Positions 24,087-30,960 of a DNA stretch of 43,280 bases are shown in pieces (the stretch's first letter is position 1; every line of letters starts with the position of its first letter). This DNA comes from Candidatus Dormiibacterota bacterium. Lineage in GTDB: Bacteria; Chloroflexota; Dormibacteria; Aeolococcales; Bog-877. The position numbers and the translations under genes were made by a program. The DNA lies in the NCBI GenBank assembly GCA_027306655.1, contig DAHUZL010000219.1, positions 1 to 43,280 of the forward strand. Reading direction: 5' to 3'. The notes below the pieces were generated by a model. The model was not told the origin of the DNA. It made no database searches and saw only the letters and a program-made list of their open reading frames with translations.

Positions 24087-24537
24087 CGGCGGAGAGAAGT
24101 TGGTCGATCTCGTGCTTGACCTCGGAGAGGTCGCGAAACGACCGGTAGACGGAGGCGAAGCGCACGTAGGCGACATCGTCGAGGTCGCGCAGCCGCTGCA
24201 TCACCAGCTCCCCCACCTCGACGCTGGCGAGCTCGGACTGGCCCCGGCCCCGCAGCTCGGCCTCGATCTCCTCCACCAGGGCGCTGATCCGGTCCGGCGA
24301 GATGTCGCGCTTCTTGCAGGCGGTCATCAGGCCGCCGAAGAGCTTGTGGCGGTCGAAGTCCTCGCGCCGGCCATCCTTCTTCACGATGTAGAAGGGGACC
24401 GCCTCCACCCGTTCGTAGGTGGTGAAGCGCTTGTGGCAGGCGTTGCAGGCGCGCCGGCGGCGAATCGCCTCGCCGGTCTCGGAGTCGCGCGAGTCCACCA
24501 CCCGCAGGTCGTGGCTCTGGCAGTAGGGACAGCGAAT
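24052..24537 (-). CDS. nrdR: Transcriptional repressor NrdR (apparent ATT start)
   Basis: A 161-residue zinc-ribbon and ATP-cone repressor of ribonucleotide reductase genes. It senses ATP/dATP and binds NrdR boxes. The zinc ribbon needs two CxxC pairs: C-P-Y-C at the N-terminus and CNACHKRF further on, both seen. The ATP-cone follows (VEAVPFYIVKKDGRREDFDRHKLFGGL) and the family tail DLDDVAYVRFASVYRSF. The first ATG/GTG in frame (GTG 24501) would delete the first CxxC. The family N-terminus M-R-C-P-Y-C aligns with ATT-CGC-TGT-CCC-TAC-TGC, and GAGGAG lies 8 bases before that ATT. So the start is most likely ATT at 24537. yggS follows with an overlap. Confidence 0.93.
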   Translation of the reverse strand: MRCPYCQSHDLRVVDSRDSETGEAIRRRRACNACHKRFTTYERVEAVPFYIVKKDGRREDFDRHKLFGGLMTACKKRDISPDRISALVEEIEAELRGRGQSELASVEVGELVMQRLRDLDDVAYVRFASVYRSFRDLSEVKHEIDQLLSADARLRPRRPRG

Positions 24538-24606
24538 GGCGGACGCTCCTCGGCGCGCCCGGTTGGGGATGGCGACCGCCCGCCGCCCCGGACCGCCGGC
24601 GGTGAC

Positions 24607-24638
24607 GGCCCCAGATGTGGGGCCTACGAGGAAGTGTA
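24607..24638 (-). promoter_or_regulatory. Likely nrdR promoter and 5' hairpin
   Basis: Minus-strand TACACT (24633-24638) is followed after 8 bases by a perfect stem-loop: GGCCCCA, loop CATC, TGGGGCC (24607-24624). With transcription starting about 7 bases after the -10, the hairpin would form the very 5' end of a leader of about 85-90 bases before the ATT start. It could be an mRNA-stabilising stem or an operator; it does not look like an NrdR box. Confidence 0.4.
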
Positions 24639-24830
24639 CCGCCTCATCTTGTGCCCCGAGGTGAGAGCCTTTGCTCGAGCCATTGTGACGGAGGCGACCG
24701 CGCCCCCCTGCACCCGAGGGGCGGCGACGGCGCGTTGGTCCCCAGCACGGCCGTAGCGGTCCATCCGCTGGCCCGCAGCCGACCCCTCAGCCCTGCCCGC
24801 ATGGTGTAGTCCGCCGAGTCCAGGATCTGC

Positions 24831-24956
24831 CCCGAGTACAACCTCGTGCTGGCGAGCGATATCGCCGACCCGATGAACCCCTCGGACATCCCCGAAGCGG
24901 GCGCGATGGCCGGGGCGATCTTCCTCCGGGAGTTCGTCGGAGGCCGCCCCTGGATC
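24831..24956 (+). pseudogene. Leucyl aminopeptidase (M17) fragment
   Basis: Plus-strand codons read PEYNLVLASDIADPMN followed by an AGAMAGAIFLREFVGGRPW segment. This matches the C-terminal part of M17 leucyl aminopeptidases, where the pattern is E-Y-x-x-x-L-x-S-D-I-A-D-M-K-N ... x-A-G-A-I-x-A-A-L-F-L-R-E-F-V-G-x-x-P-W. Only about 40 residues are recognisable. An in-frame TAG lies at 24807-24809 and the expected W-A-H-L-D-I-A-G continuation is lost. No start codon with a ribosome-binding site precedes it. It looks like a decayed gene remnant in a lower-GC patch. Confidence 0.7.
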
Positions 24957-25006
24957 CCTCTCTCCGCCAGCCTCAACCAGCGCAGCCATTCCCTCCGCCC
25001 CCAGCC

Positions 25007-25576
25007 TCATTCAGGGATGCCCCTAACACGCACCGGCTCGAGGGTGAGCACCTGGATACCGGTGCCCACCGTATTTGAGTGCGCAACCGACAGCTTGAGC
25101 GCATCTCGCATGTGATCGGGAAACACCCGCTTCCCTGCACCCAGCACGACGGGGAACACCATGAGCCGGTACTCGTCGACCAAGCCATGCCGGACCAGTG
25201 TGTGAACCAGCTGGGCGCTGCCTTCCACCAGCAGGGTGCCGCCGAACTGGTCGCGGAGCGTCTTGACCTCGGTGGCTGCGTCACCGCGCAGCAAGGTAGT
25301 GGGACCCCATGTGGCATCGTGCTCGGAGAGGGTCGACGAGACCACGTACTTGGCGATGCTGTTCATGCGCCGGCCGAAGTCGTCGCCACCCATCGAAGGC
25401 CAGGCCGCCGCGAAGCCCTGGTAAGTGACCCGGCCGAGTAGCAGGGCACCGGCTTCGAACAGCTCGTCGTACTTGAACTTGTCGCCCTCGGGCCCGCGAT
25501 CGAAGTCAAATGTCCACCTCGGGTCCTCCATCACCCCGTCGATCGACATGAACTCGGTGACCACGATCTGTCCCAT
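25007..25576 (-). CDS. RibD C-terminal/dihydrofolate-reductase-fold protein
   Basis: A 189-residue protein of the stand-alone RibD-C family (YyaP/YwjB-like), sharing the NADPH-binding fold of dihydrofolate reductase. Motifs: VVTEFMSIDGVMEDP (start of the fold, S-x-D-G), ALLLGRVTYQGFAAAWPS, KYVVSSTL, GTLLVEGSAQLVHTLVRHGLVDEYRLMVFPVVLGAGKRVF. Members are presumed NAD(P)H-dependent reductases of unknown substrate. Start at ATG 25576 is set by GGAGG 7 bases upstream. Base composition is clearly lower in GC than its neighbours, with more A/T third positions, so it may have been acquired together with the aminopeptidase remnant beside it. Confidence 0.9.
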   Translation of the reverse strand: MGQIVVTEFMSIDGVMEDPRWTFDFDRGPEGDKFKYDELFEAGALLLGRVTYQGFAAAWPSMGGDDFGRRMNSIAKYVVSSTLSEHDATWGPTTLLRGDAATEVKTLRDQFGGTLLVEGSAQLVHTLVRHGLVDEYRLMVFPVVLGAGKRVFPDHMRDALKLSVAHSNTVGTGIQVLTLEPVRVRGIPE

Positions 25577-25763
25577 CGAAATGCCTCCATCGCATTCGGC
25601 CACCCCTATCGAGCAACCTGTACCGAAAGTCGCATCGGTCCTGCCCGCAAGCGTACGGCACGGGCGTGTCGGACGCCAGACGCCGACGGACTCATCGCAA
25701 CGGCAGGCAGTCGCCCGCGCCCGAGAAGTCACCGTCCGGCGGCCGAGCCGTCCCCGCTACGGG

Positions 25764-26786
25764 TCAGTCGCCGAGCCGGCGCCGGGCACGGCTCGGGGCG
25801 ACCCGCCGCGGCTCATCCTCCTGCTTGGCGAAGTGGGGCGGCCAGGGGGCGTCCTCCAGGCCCGAGGCGCGGTCCCGCTCCGCCAGCTCCAGCAGCGAGT
25901 CCAGGCGCCCGCGCCGCTCGTCGATCGCGGCTCCGGGGTCGCCCACGGTTCGGAATCGCTCGGGGACGCTCGCCAGGGTGAGATCGCGCGGCTCCACGTC
26001 CGCAACCTCGTCCCAGGTGAGGGGACACGACACCATCGCCTCCGGGTTGGGCCGCACCGAGTAGGCTGACACGACGGTGCGGTCGCGGGCGTTCTGGTTG
26101 TAGTCGACGAAGACGCGCTGCCCGCGCCGCTCCTTCCACCACTCACTGGTGGCGAGGTCGGGCTGCCGGCGCTCCAGCTCACGCGCGAGGGCCAGCGCCG
26201 CGCGGCGGACGTCGACGAACCCCCAGCGCGGCTCGATGGGGACGTTGATGTGCATGCCGCGCGAGCCGGAGGTCTTGGGAAAGCCCACGAGGCGGTGATC
26301 CTCCAACACCGCCCGGACCAGGAGGGCCAGGCGGCGGACCGCGCCGAATGGCAGCCCCGGCTGGGGGTCGAGGTCGACCCGGAGCTCGTCGGGGTGGTTC
26401 ACGTCGGCGCGCCGCACCGGCCAGGGATTGAGCTCCAGGCAGCCGAGGTTCACCGCCCAGATCACGTGGGCGACGTCCACAGGGCAGAGCTCCTCGGCGC
26501 TGCGGCCGCTGGGAAACGTGATCGTCACCGTCTGCAGCCAGCCGGGGCGGTTGGCCGGCACCCGCTTCTGAAAGAAGTGCGGGCCCCCGGCGCCCTCGGG
26601 AAAGCGCTTCATGACGGTGGGGCGTTCGCGAGCCCCGATGAGCGCCCCCGACCCCACCGCCAGGTAGTAGCGGACCAGGTCGAGCTTGGTCTCCCGGCGG
26701 GCGCTGAAGTAGACCTTGTCGGGATTGGAGATGTCCAGGGTCCGGCCGTCCACCTCGATCGCGACGGTCCCCCCGGGCACGGCCAT
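25764..26786 (-). CDS. LigD-type DNA polymerase (primase-polymerase domain) protein
   Basis: A 340-residue stand-alone LigD polymerase-domain protein (archaeo-eukaryotic primase superfamily). In bacteria such enzymes fill gaps and add (ribo)nucleotides during end joining. Seen: LDISNPDKVYFS (N-terminal strand), VMKRFPEGAGGPHFFQKRVP, ELCPVDVAHVIWAVNLGCLELNPWPVR, the metal-binding RVDLDPQPG (D-x-D), TSGSRGMHINVPIEP and the third acidic site RVFVDYNQNARDRTVVSAYSVRP. No ligase or phosphoesterase domain is attached. A LigC-type ligase lies nearby, with a PHP protein between them; no ku gene is in the window. ATG at 26786, where CACCAT ends 6 bases before; no ribosome-binding site. Confidence 0.94.
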   Translation of the reverse strand: MAVPGGTVAIEVDGRTLDISNPDKVYFSARRETKLDLVRYYLAVGSGALIGARERPTVMKRFPEGAGGPHFFQKRVPANRPGWLQTVTITFPSGRSAEELCPVDVAHVIWAVNLGCLELNPWPVRRADVNHPDELRVDLDPQPGLPFGAVRRLALLVRAVLEDHRLVGFPKTSGSRGMHINVPIEPRWGFVDVRRAALALARELERRQPDLATSEWWKERRGQRVFVDYNQNARDRTVVSAYSVRPNPEAMVSCPLTWDEVADVEPRDLTLASVPERFRTVGDPGAAIDERRGRLDSLLELAERDRASGLEDAPWPPHFAKQEDEPRRVAPSRARRRLGD

Positions 26787-26792
26787 GCCGTG

Positions 26793-26798
26793 ATGGTG
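26793..26798 (-). promoter_or_regulatory. -10 element of the LigD-type polymerase gene
   Basis: Minus-strand CACCAT, 6 bases before the ATG at 26786, with no ribosome-binding site. It fits the yAnnnT-N6-start pattern. Confidence 0.35.
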
Positions 26799-26861
26799 CC
26801 AGAGCCGGGAGCCGCCGGGCACACGTCGTCCAGCTGACCAGCCCGGGTCGGCGCCGTCGCC

Positions 26862-26891
26862 TTGACAGCGGCATCGCCGCTCCCCAACCGT
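26862..26891 (+). promoter_or_regulatory. Promoter of the PHP-domain gene
   Basis: TTGACA (26862-26867), 18 bases, then AACCGT (26886-26891) ending 7 bases before the ATG at 26899. The -35 is perfect; the -10 keeps only the A2 and T6 positions. An inverted repeat AGCGGC-ATC-GCCGCT starts on the last base of the -35. The spacing again implies a leaderless mRNA, although GGGGGG just before the ATG might help. Confidence 0.45.
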
Positions 26892-26898
26892 AGGGGGG

Positions 26899-27942
26899 AT
26901 GGAGCCGGCGGATGAGCTCACCCGCATCGCCTACCTGCTGGAGGCGCAGGGGGCCGAGACCTTCAGGGTGCGGGCGTTCCGGCGCGCCGCCCGGGTGGTG
27001 GCGGGCACCGACCCCGCGCGGCTCGCCCAGCTCGCCGCGGCCGGCCGGCTGACCTCGCTCCCCCAGGTCGGGGACACCACCGCCGGGATCGTTGCTGAGC
27101 TGCTGGCCACCGGTGCCTCGACGTACCTCGACCGCCTGGAGCGCGCCCGCCCGCCCGCGCTCGACGGACGCGCCGCCGCCATCCGCGCCCAGCTGCGGGG
27201 CGATTGCCACACCCACTCGGACTGGTCGGACGGCGGCAGCCCGATCGACGAGATGGCGCGGGCGGCGATCGCCCTCGGGCATCAGTACATCGTCCTCACC
27301 GATCACAGCCCGCGCCTCACCGTCGCCCGTGGGCTCAGCGCGGAACGGCTGCGCGAGCAGCTGGAGGTGGTGGTGCGCCTCAACGGCGAGCTGGCCCCGT
27401 TTCGGATCCTCACCGGGATCGAGGTCGACATCCTCGACGACGGCAGCCTGGACCAGGAGCCGGAGCTGCTCCGGCGGCTCGACCTCGTGGTCGCGAGCGT
27501 GCACTCCAAGCTGCGGATGGAGTCCCAGCCGATGACACAGCGCATGGTGGCCGCGGTCGCCGACCCAAACACCGACGTGCTCGGCCACTGCACCGGCCGG
27601 CTGGTCGAGGGGCGCGACCGGCCCCCGTCCGCCTTCGACGCCGAGGTCGTCTTCGCGGCGTGCGCCCGTGCCGGGACCGCCGTCGAGGTCAACTCCCGGC
27701 CCGAGCGCCGGGACCCGCCGGCGGAGCTGCTGCGCCTGGCGGTGGCCACCGGGTGCCTGGTCGCGATCGACACCGACGCCCACGCCCCCGGCCAGCTGGA
27801 ATGGCTCAGGACCGGTTGCCTCCAGGCGGAGGAGGCAGGGGTCCAGGACGGGAGAATCGTCAACGCGTGGGGGGCCGACGACCTCCTCGCGTGGACGAGC
27901 GAGCGGGCCATCCCCGGCGCGGCCTCCGCGCCGCCCGGCTGA
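26899..27942 (+). CDS. HhH-PHP domain phosphoesterase (PolX C-terminal-like)
   Basis: A 347-residue protein. Residues 1-95 form a helix-hairpin-helix region like that of PolX (AYLLEAQGAETFRVRAFRRAA and LPQVGDTTAGIVAELL). Residues 98-340 form a PHP domain with all metal-binding motifs: GDCHTHSDWSDG, LTDHSPRL, TGIEVDIL, SVHSKLRM, LGHCTGRL (Cys where the family has Pro), VEVNSRPERRDPP and IDTDAHAPGQL. In bacterial PolX the PHP domain is a Mn-dependent 3'-5' exonuclease. The polymerase palm and fingers are absent here, so this would be a nuclease only. It diverges from the LigD-type polymerase gene and ends 3 bases from the convergent ligase, suggesting a DNA-repair role. Confidence 0.93.
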   Translation: MEPADELTRIAYLLEAQGAETFRVRAFRRAARVVAGTDPARLAQLAAAGRLTSLPQVGDTTAGIVAELLATGASTYLDRLERARPPALDGRAAAIRAQLRGDCHTHSDWSDGGSPIDEMARAAIALGHQYIVLTDHSPRLTVARGLSAERLREQLEVVVRLNGELAPFRILTGIEVDILDDGSLDQEPELLRRLDLVVASVHSKLRMESQPMTQRMVAAVADPNTDVLGHCTGRLVEGRDRPPSAFDAEVVFAACARAGTAVEVNSRPERRDPPAELLRLAVATGCLVAIDTDAHAPGQLEWLRTGCLQAEEAGVQDGRIVNAWGADDLLAWTSERAIPGAASAPPG

Positions 27943-27945
27943 CCG

Positions 27946-29007
27946 TCAGGGGTTGGCCCCGTGGCTGGCGGCGCGGAACACGTCGGCGACCTCGGCCGGG
28001 ACCGCGACCTCCAGCTGCCCGTAGGTGCAGGAGGCGGGGTCGCGGTCGGGGCGCCACCGGAGGAAGGTGGTGGCGTGGCGGAACCGGTCCCCCTGGAGGT
28101 GGTCGTAGGCGACCTCGCAGACCCGCTCCGGCCGCAGCGGGATGAAGGAGAGGTCGCGCGTGACGGTCCAGCGGCTGGGAGTGCCCGGCTGGCGCCCCAC
28201 CGCGGCCGAGCCGTCAACGGAACGCCACGGGTGGCCCACCGCCTCGTCGCCGAGCCGCTGCGGGCCCACCTCCTCGACGAGTTCGAGGCGTCTCTGCGCC
28301 GTGAACGAGGCGGTGACGCCCACGTGGTGGAGGGTCCCGGCGCCGTCGTACAGCCCCAGCAGGAGCGACCCCACCCCGGCACCAGCGGCGTGCCAGCGGA
28401 AGCCGCCCACCACGCAGTCGGCCGAGCGCTGGTGCTTGACCTTGGTCATGACCCGCTCCCCCTCGCGGTAGCGGAGCCCCTCGGGCTTGGCCATCACCCC
28501 GTCCAGTCCCGCCCCCTCGAAGCGCCGGAACCATTCCCGCGCCACCTCCGGGTCGCGGGTCGCGGGCGTGATCCGCACCTGGGGGTCGGGCCGCGTCAGG
28601 CTGGACTCCAGCAGCGAGCGGCGCCGGGAGAAGGGCAGCGGCCGCAGGTCGGCGTCGTCGAGGGCCAGCAGGTCGAAGGCGATGTAGGACGCCGGGGTGT
28701 CCCCGGCCAGTCGGGTGACCCGCGATCCCGCCGGGTGGATGCGCTGGAGGAGCGCATCGAAGTCGAGTCCGCGCGGCCCGGCGATCACCACCTCGCCGTC
28801 GACCACGCACCGCTCCGGCAGCGAGCGCGCCAGCGGCTCCAGCAGCTCGGGAAAGTAGCGGGTGAGGGGGCGCTGGTTGCGGCTCACCAGCTCGACCAGG
28901 TCGGCGTCGCGGAAGACGAGGCAGCGGAACCCGTCCCACTTGGGCTCGTACACGAGGTCGGCTCCCACCGGGATAGCCCGAGCCGGGCGGGCCAGCATCG
29001 GCGACAC
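27946..29007 (-). CDS. ligC: ATP-dependent DNA ligase (LigC-type)
   Basis: About 353 residues. It seals nicks using ATP, forming a Lys-AMP intermediate. Motif I is EPKWDGFR (catalytic Lys); motif Ia SRNQRPLTRYFPEL; motif III VVDGEVVI; IIIa YIAFDLLALD; IV LDGVMAKPEG; V VMTKVKHQRSADCVVGGF; the C-terminal OB-fold follows. It resembles mycobacterial LigC, which has no polymerase domain. The family N-terminus (L-P-V-x-x-P-V-S-P-M-L-A) begins upstream of the listed GTG. The only upstream codon with a ribosome-binding site (AGAGGA, 6 bases) is ACG at 29031, so the true start may be ACG. A likely TACGAT -10 lies at 29080-29085. Convergent with the PHP gene. Confidence 0.94.
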   Translation of the reverse strand: MSPMLARPARAIPVGADLVYEPKWDGFRCLVFRDADLVELVSRNQRPLTRYFPELLEPLARSLPERCVVDGEVVIAGPRGLDFDALLQRIHPAGSRVTRLAGDTPASYIAFDLLALDDADLRPLPFSRRRSLLESSLTRPDPQVRITPATRDPEVAREWFRRFEGAGLDGVMAKPEGLRYREGERVMTKVKHQRSADCVVGGFRWHAAGAGVGSLLLGLYDGAGTLHHVGVTASFTAQRRLELVEEVGPQRLGDEAVGHPWRSVDGSAAVGRQPGTPSRWTVTRDLSFIPLRPERVCEVAYDHLQGDRFRHATTFLRWRPDRDPASCTYGQLEVAVPAEVADVFRAASHGANP

Positions 29008-29079
29008 CGGGGACTGGACCGGAAGGGTCGTGGCGGTTCCTCTGCGGCGCGGTGGAGGTGGGTGGCCCCGGGCCCTTGA

Positions 29080-29085
29080 ATCGTA
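29080..29085 (-). promoter_or_regulatory. -10 element of the LigC-type ligase gene
   Basis: Minus-strand TACGAT. Transcription would start near 29072 and give a leader of about 40 bases to the ACG at 29031, which has AGAGGA 6 bases before it. No clear -35. Confidence 0.4.
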
Positions 29086-29153
29086 GGGCCTTCGGCGGCC
29101 GCGGACCGGGGCCGGGGTCAGCGGTCGTCGCGGCCCCACGCGTCGGCCGCTGC

Positions 29154-29159
29154 TAGCCT
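29154..29159 (+). promoter_or_regulatory. -10 element of the YciI-family gene
   Basis: TAGCCT, 6 bases before the GTG at 29166 and without a ribosome-binding site; the same hexamer and spacing as before the HAD gene at 10833. Confidence 0.5.
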
Positions 29160-29165
29160 GGCGGG

Positions 29166-29465
29166 GTGGCAACGTTCCTCGTGACCCTGGAGCGGACCGG
29201 GCCCGAGTGGCAGCCGTCGCGCGGGCTGGAGGAGCAGTCCGGATGGGACGCCCACGCCGCCTTCATGGATGGGCTGGTTGACGCGGGATTCGTCGTCCTG
29301 GGAGGACCGATGGAGGACCAGCACCGGGTGGCGCTGGCCGTGGAGGCGGACTCCGACGCGGTCGTCCGCAGCACCCTGGCCCGCGACCCCTGGAGCGGGA
29401 GCCACCTCCGCATCGCCTCCGTCGACCGCTGGACGATCCGGCTGGATCAGCGGCGACGCCGGTAG
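29166..29465 (+). CDS. YciI-family protein
   Basis: A 99-residue single-domain protein with a ferredoxin-like alpha/beta fold of the YCII family. Seen: VTLERTGPEW (first strand), the helix SGWDAHAAFMDGLVDAGFVVLGGPME, with the conserved His near residue 30 that is proposed to be the active site, and DPWSGSHLRIASVDRW near the C-terminus (family D-P-F/W-...-v-r-p-w). The role is unknown; some members may act on small organic compounds or as dehydrochlorinase-like enzymes. GTG start 6 bases after TAGCCT, so the mRNA is probably leaderless. It diverges from the ligase gene. Confidence 0.87.
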   Translation: MATFLVTLERTGPEWQPSRGLEEQSGWDAHAAFMDGLVDAGFVVLGGPMEDQHRVALAVEADSDAVVRSTLARDPWSGSHLRIASVDRWTIRLDQRRRR

Positions 29466-29551
29466 CGGAGCCCACGGCGGTGCCGGTCAGCCGAGCGACC
29501 CCCTCCGGGGCGTGGGCACCGTCGCCTCCAGTCCGCCGGCCCTGGGGACGG

Positions 29552-29974
29552 CTACGCCTCCGCCCTTCGGGTGAGCGCGATGACCGGGATGATGCGCGAG
29601 GTCTTCGCCTGGTACTCGCCGAACCCCGGGTTCCGGGCGACCCACCGGGTGAAGATGGCGTCGCGGTCGGGCCCGGTGACCTCGGCGGCCGTGACCGCCA
29701 CGGTGGTCGACCCGACCTCGATGGTGGCGTCCGGGTGGGCCTTCAGGTTGTGGTACCAGTCGGGATTGGTGGGGGCCCCGGCCTTGGACGCGAACACGAT
29801 GTAGCGGTCGCCGTCGGCGAGGTACATCACCGGGTGGATGCGCGGCTCTCCGCTCCGGGCCCCGACCGAGTGCAGCAAGAGGAGCGGCGCGCCCGCGAAG
29901 GTGCCGCCCACCCAGCCGGCGTTGGCGCGGAACTCGGCGATGGTGCGGGCGTTGACGTCGTTGACCTGGCTCAT
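29552..29974 (-). CDS. Deazaflavin (F420)-dependent nitroreductase family protein
   Basis: A 140-residue split beta-barrel protein of the Ddn/DUF385 family. Seen: NARTIAEFRANAGWVGG (N-terminal helix), LLLLHSVGARSGEPRIHPVMYLADGDRYIVFASKAGAPTNPDWYHNLKAHPDATIEV, the family core in which K-G-G/A-A-P-x-x-P-x-W-Y-x-N-L binds the cofactor, and a C-terminal RIIPVIALTR. Members bind F420 or heme/flavin-like cofactors and reduce nitro compounds or unsaturated ketones; the F420 link suggests an actinobacterial or Chloroflexota-like host. Start ATG 29974 is fixed by GGAGAG 8 bases upstream. No partner gene. Confidence 0.92.
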   Translation of the reverse strand: MSQVNDVNARTIAEFRANAGWVGGTFAGAPLLLLHSVGARSGEPRIHPVMYLADGDRYIVFASKAGAPTNPDWYHNLKAHPDATIEVGSTTVAVTAAEVTGPDRDAIFTRWVARNPGFGEYQAKTSRIIPVIALTRRAEA

Positions 29975-30469
29975 GGCTCGATCTCTCCGTGGCGGGCCGG
30001 TGATCTCCATCGAGCGTAGCGCCCGACCGCCAGCTGTGCCGTTCCCCGAAGCGCCCCGGCGACGGCAGGTGCCGCTGCCGCGGTGGAGCCGCTCGGGATC
30101 GGGTGGGTCGCCGGGCGGTGGGTGGAGCTGCGGCTGATCGGGGACGGGCCTTCGCCCGACCTGACCGCCGTCACCCGCGTGCGCCCGGCGGACCATCGCC
30201 GCGGGCGCGGGGAGGAACGGATGCTGCTGGCCACCTCATCCGCGTGGCCTTCGCGAGCTGGAGGGCCCCGCCGATGGCCCGGCAGCGCAAGCCCGGCGAC
30301 ACCCAGCACGATGAGACGCTGGCGGTGCGCCGGAGGCCGCCTGGAGCCGGTCCCCGCGGCGCTCCCCGCGGGGCGGGGGCCGCCGCTGCGTAGGGCCCGG
30401 CGCCGGTCTCGGGTCCGGCCCCAGGTGTCTGTGTACCCCCTCATCGTGCGCCCCGGGGTGCGCCCCGGG
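29975..30469. other. Intergenic stretch of unclear content
   Basis: About 500 bases without a recognised gene. A plus-strand frame from GTG 30083 to about 30208 has codon-like composition (it contains WVAGRWVELRLIGDG) but no ribosome-binding site and it soon becomes Arg/Pro-rich. It may be the remnant of a small gene. Nothing else is visible except the expected upstream region of the nitroreductase-family gene. Confidence 0.4.
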
Positions 30470-30958
30470 TCAGCGCGCGGGGAGGCGGAGCAGGCACAGG
30501 ATGTAGCAGAGGAGGGCGATGGCGAAGAGCCAGGCCATGATCAGGGAGCTCTGATCGTGGGTGTAGATGAGGAAGCTGGCGCCGTTGAAGCCGGCTCCGA
30601 GGACGACCAGTGCCCCGACGCCGGTGAGCCACCGGAGGGCGCGCTGACCGAGGCCGAGGGTGCGGACGAAGATGAAGATCCCGTTGACGACCAGGAGCAG
30701 TCCCAGCGCGGTGTGGATCGCCAGCGGGCCGCCGTGGCGGATCGCCCAGGGGACGACCGCGACCACCCCCGCGAAGAAGTCGGCGCTGTCGTGGCCGGGG
30801 TGGTGGACGGGAACGGTGACGAAGAGGTTGACCAGCATCCCCACCGCGTACTGGAGGAGCAGCCCCAGCAGCATCCCCACCACCATGCCCCGCAGGCGCA
30901 GCGCCGCGGCCGCGGGCGCGGCCGGGCCCGCCGCCGCCGGTTCCGCCACCGACGCCAC
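30470..30958 (-). CDS. Membrane protein, unknown function
   Basis: A 162-residue protein with four to five hydrophobic helices: about residues 25-47, 62-75, 79-103, 110-131 and 138-158. An Ala/Pro-rich N-tail precedes them. Between helices 1 and 2 is a HHPGHDSADFF loop with several His and Asp residues, and after helix 4 is a YTHDQSS loop; both could bind metal or face the active side. No family recognised, although DoxX-like or cytochrome-b-like small proteins have similar layouts. GTG start lies 2 bases after the stop of the aldo/keto reductase gene, so the two form an operon. Confidence 0.72.
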   Translation of the reverse strand: MASVAEPAAAGPAAPAAAALRLRGMVVGMLLGLLLQYAVGMLVNLFVTVPVHHPGHDSADFFAGVVAVVPWAIRHGGPLAIHTALGLLLVVNGIFIFVRTLGLGQRALRWLTGVGALVVLGAGFNGASFLIYTHDQSSLIMAWLFAIALLCYILCLLRLPAR

Positions 30959-30960
30959 GG

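Noticed and set aside
24624-25010. Minus-strand frame across the aminopeptidase remnant
   Set aside because: The opposite strand has the M17 match; this frame shows no family and no start signal.
30103-30393. Plus-strand 96-codon frame before the membrane protein gene
   Set aside because: Arg/Ala/Pro-rich, no ribosome-binding site or -10 element, and no recognisable motif.
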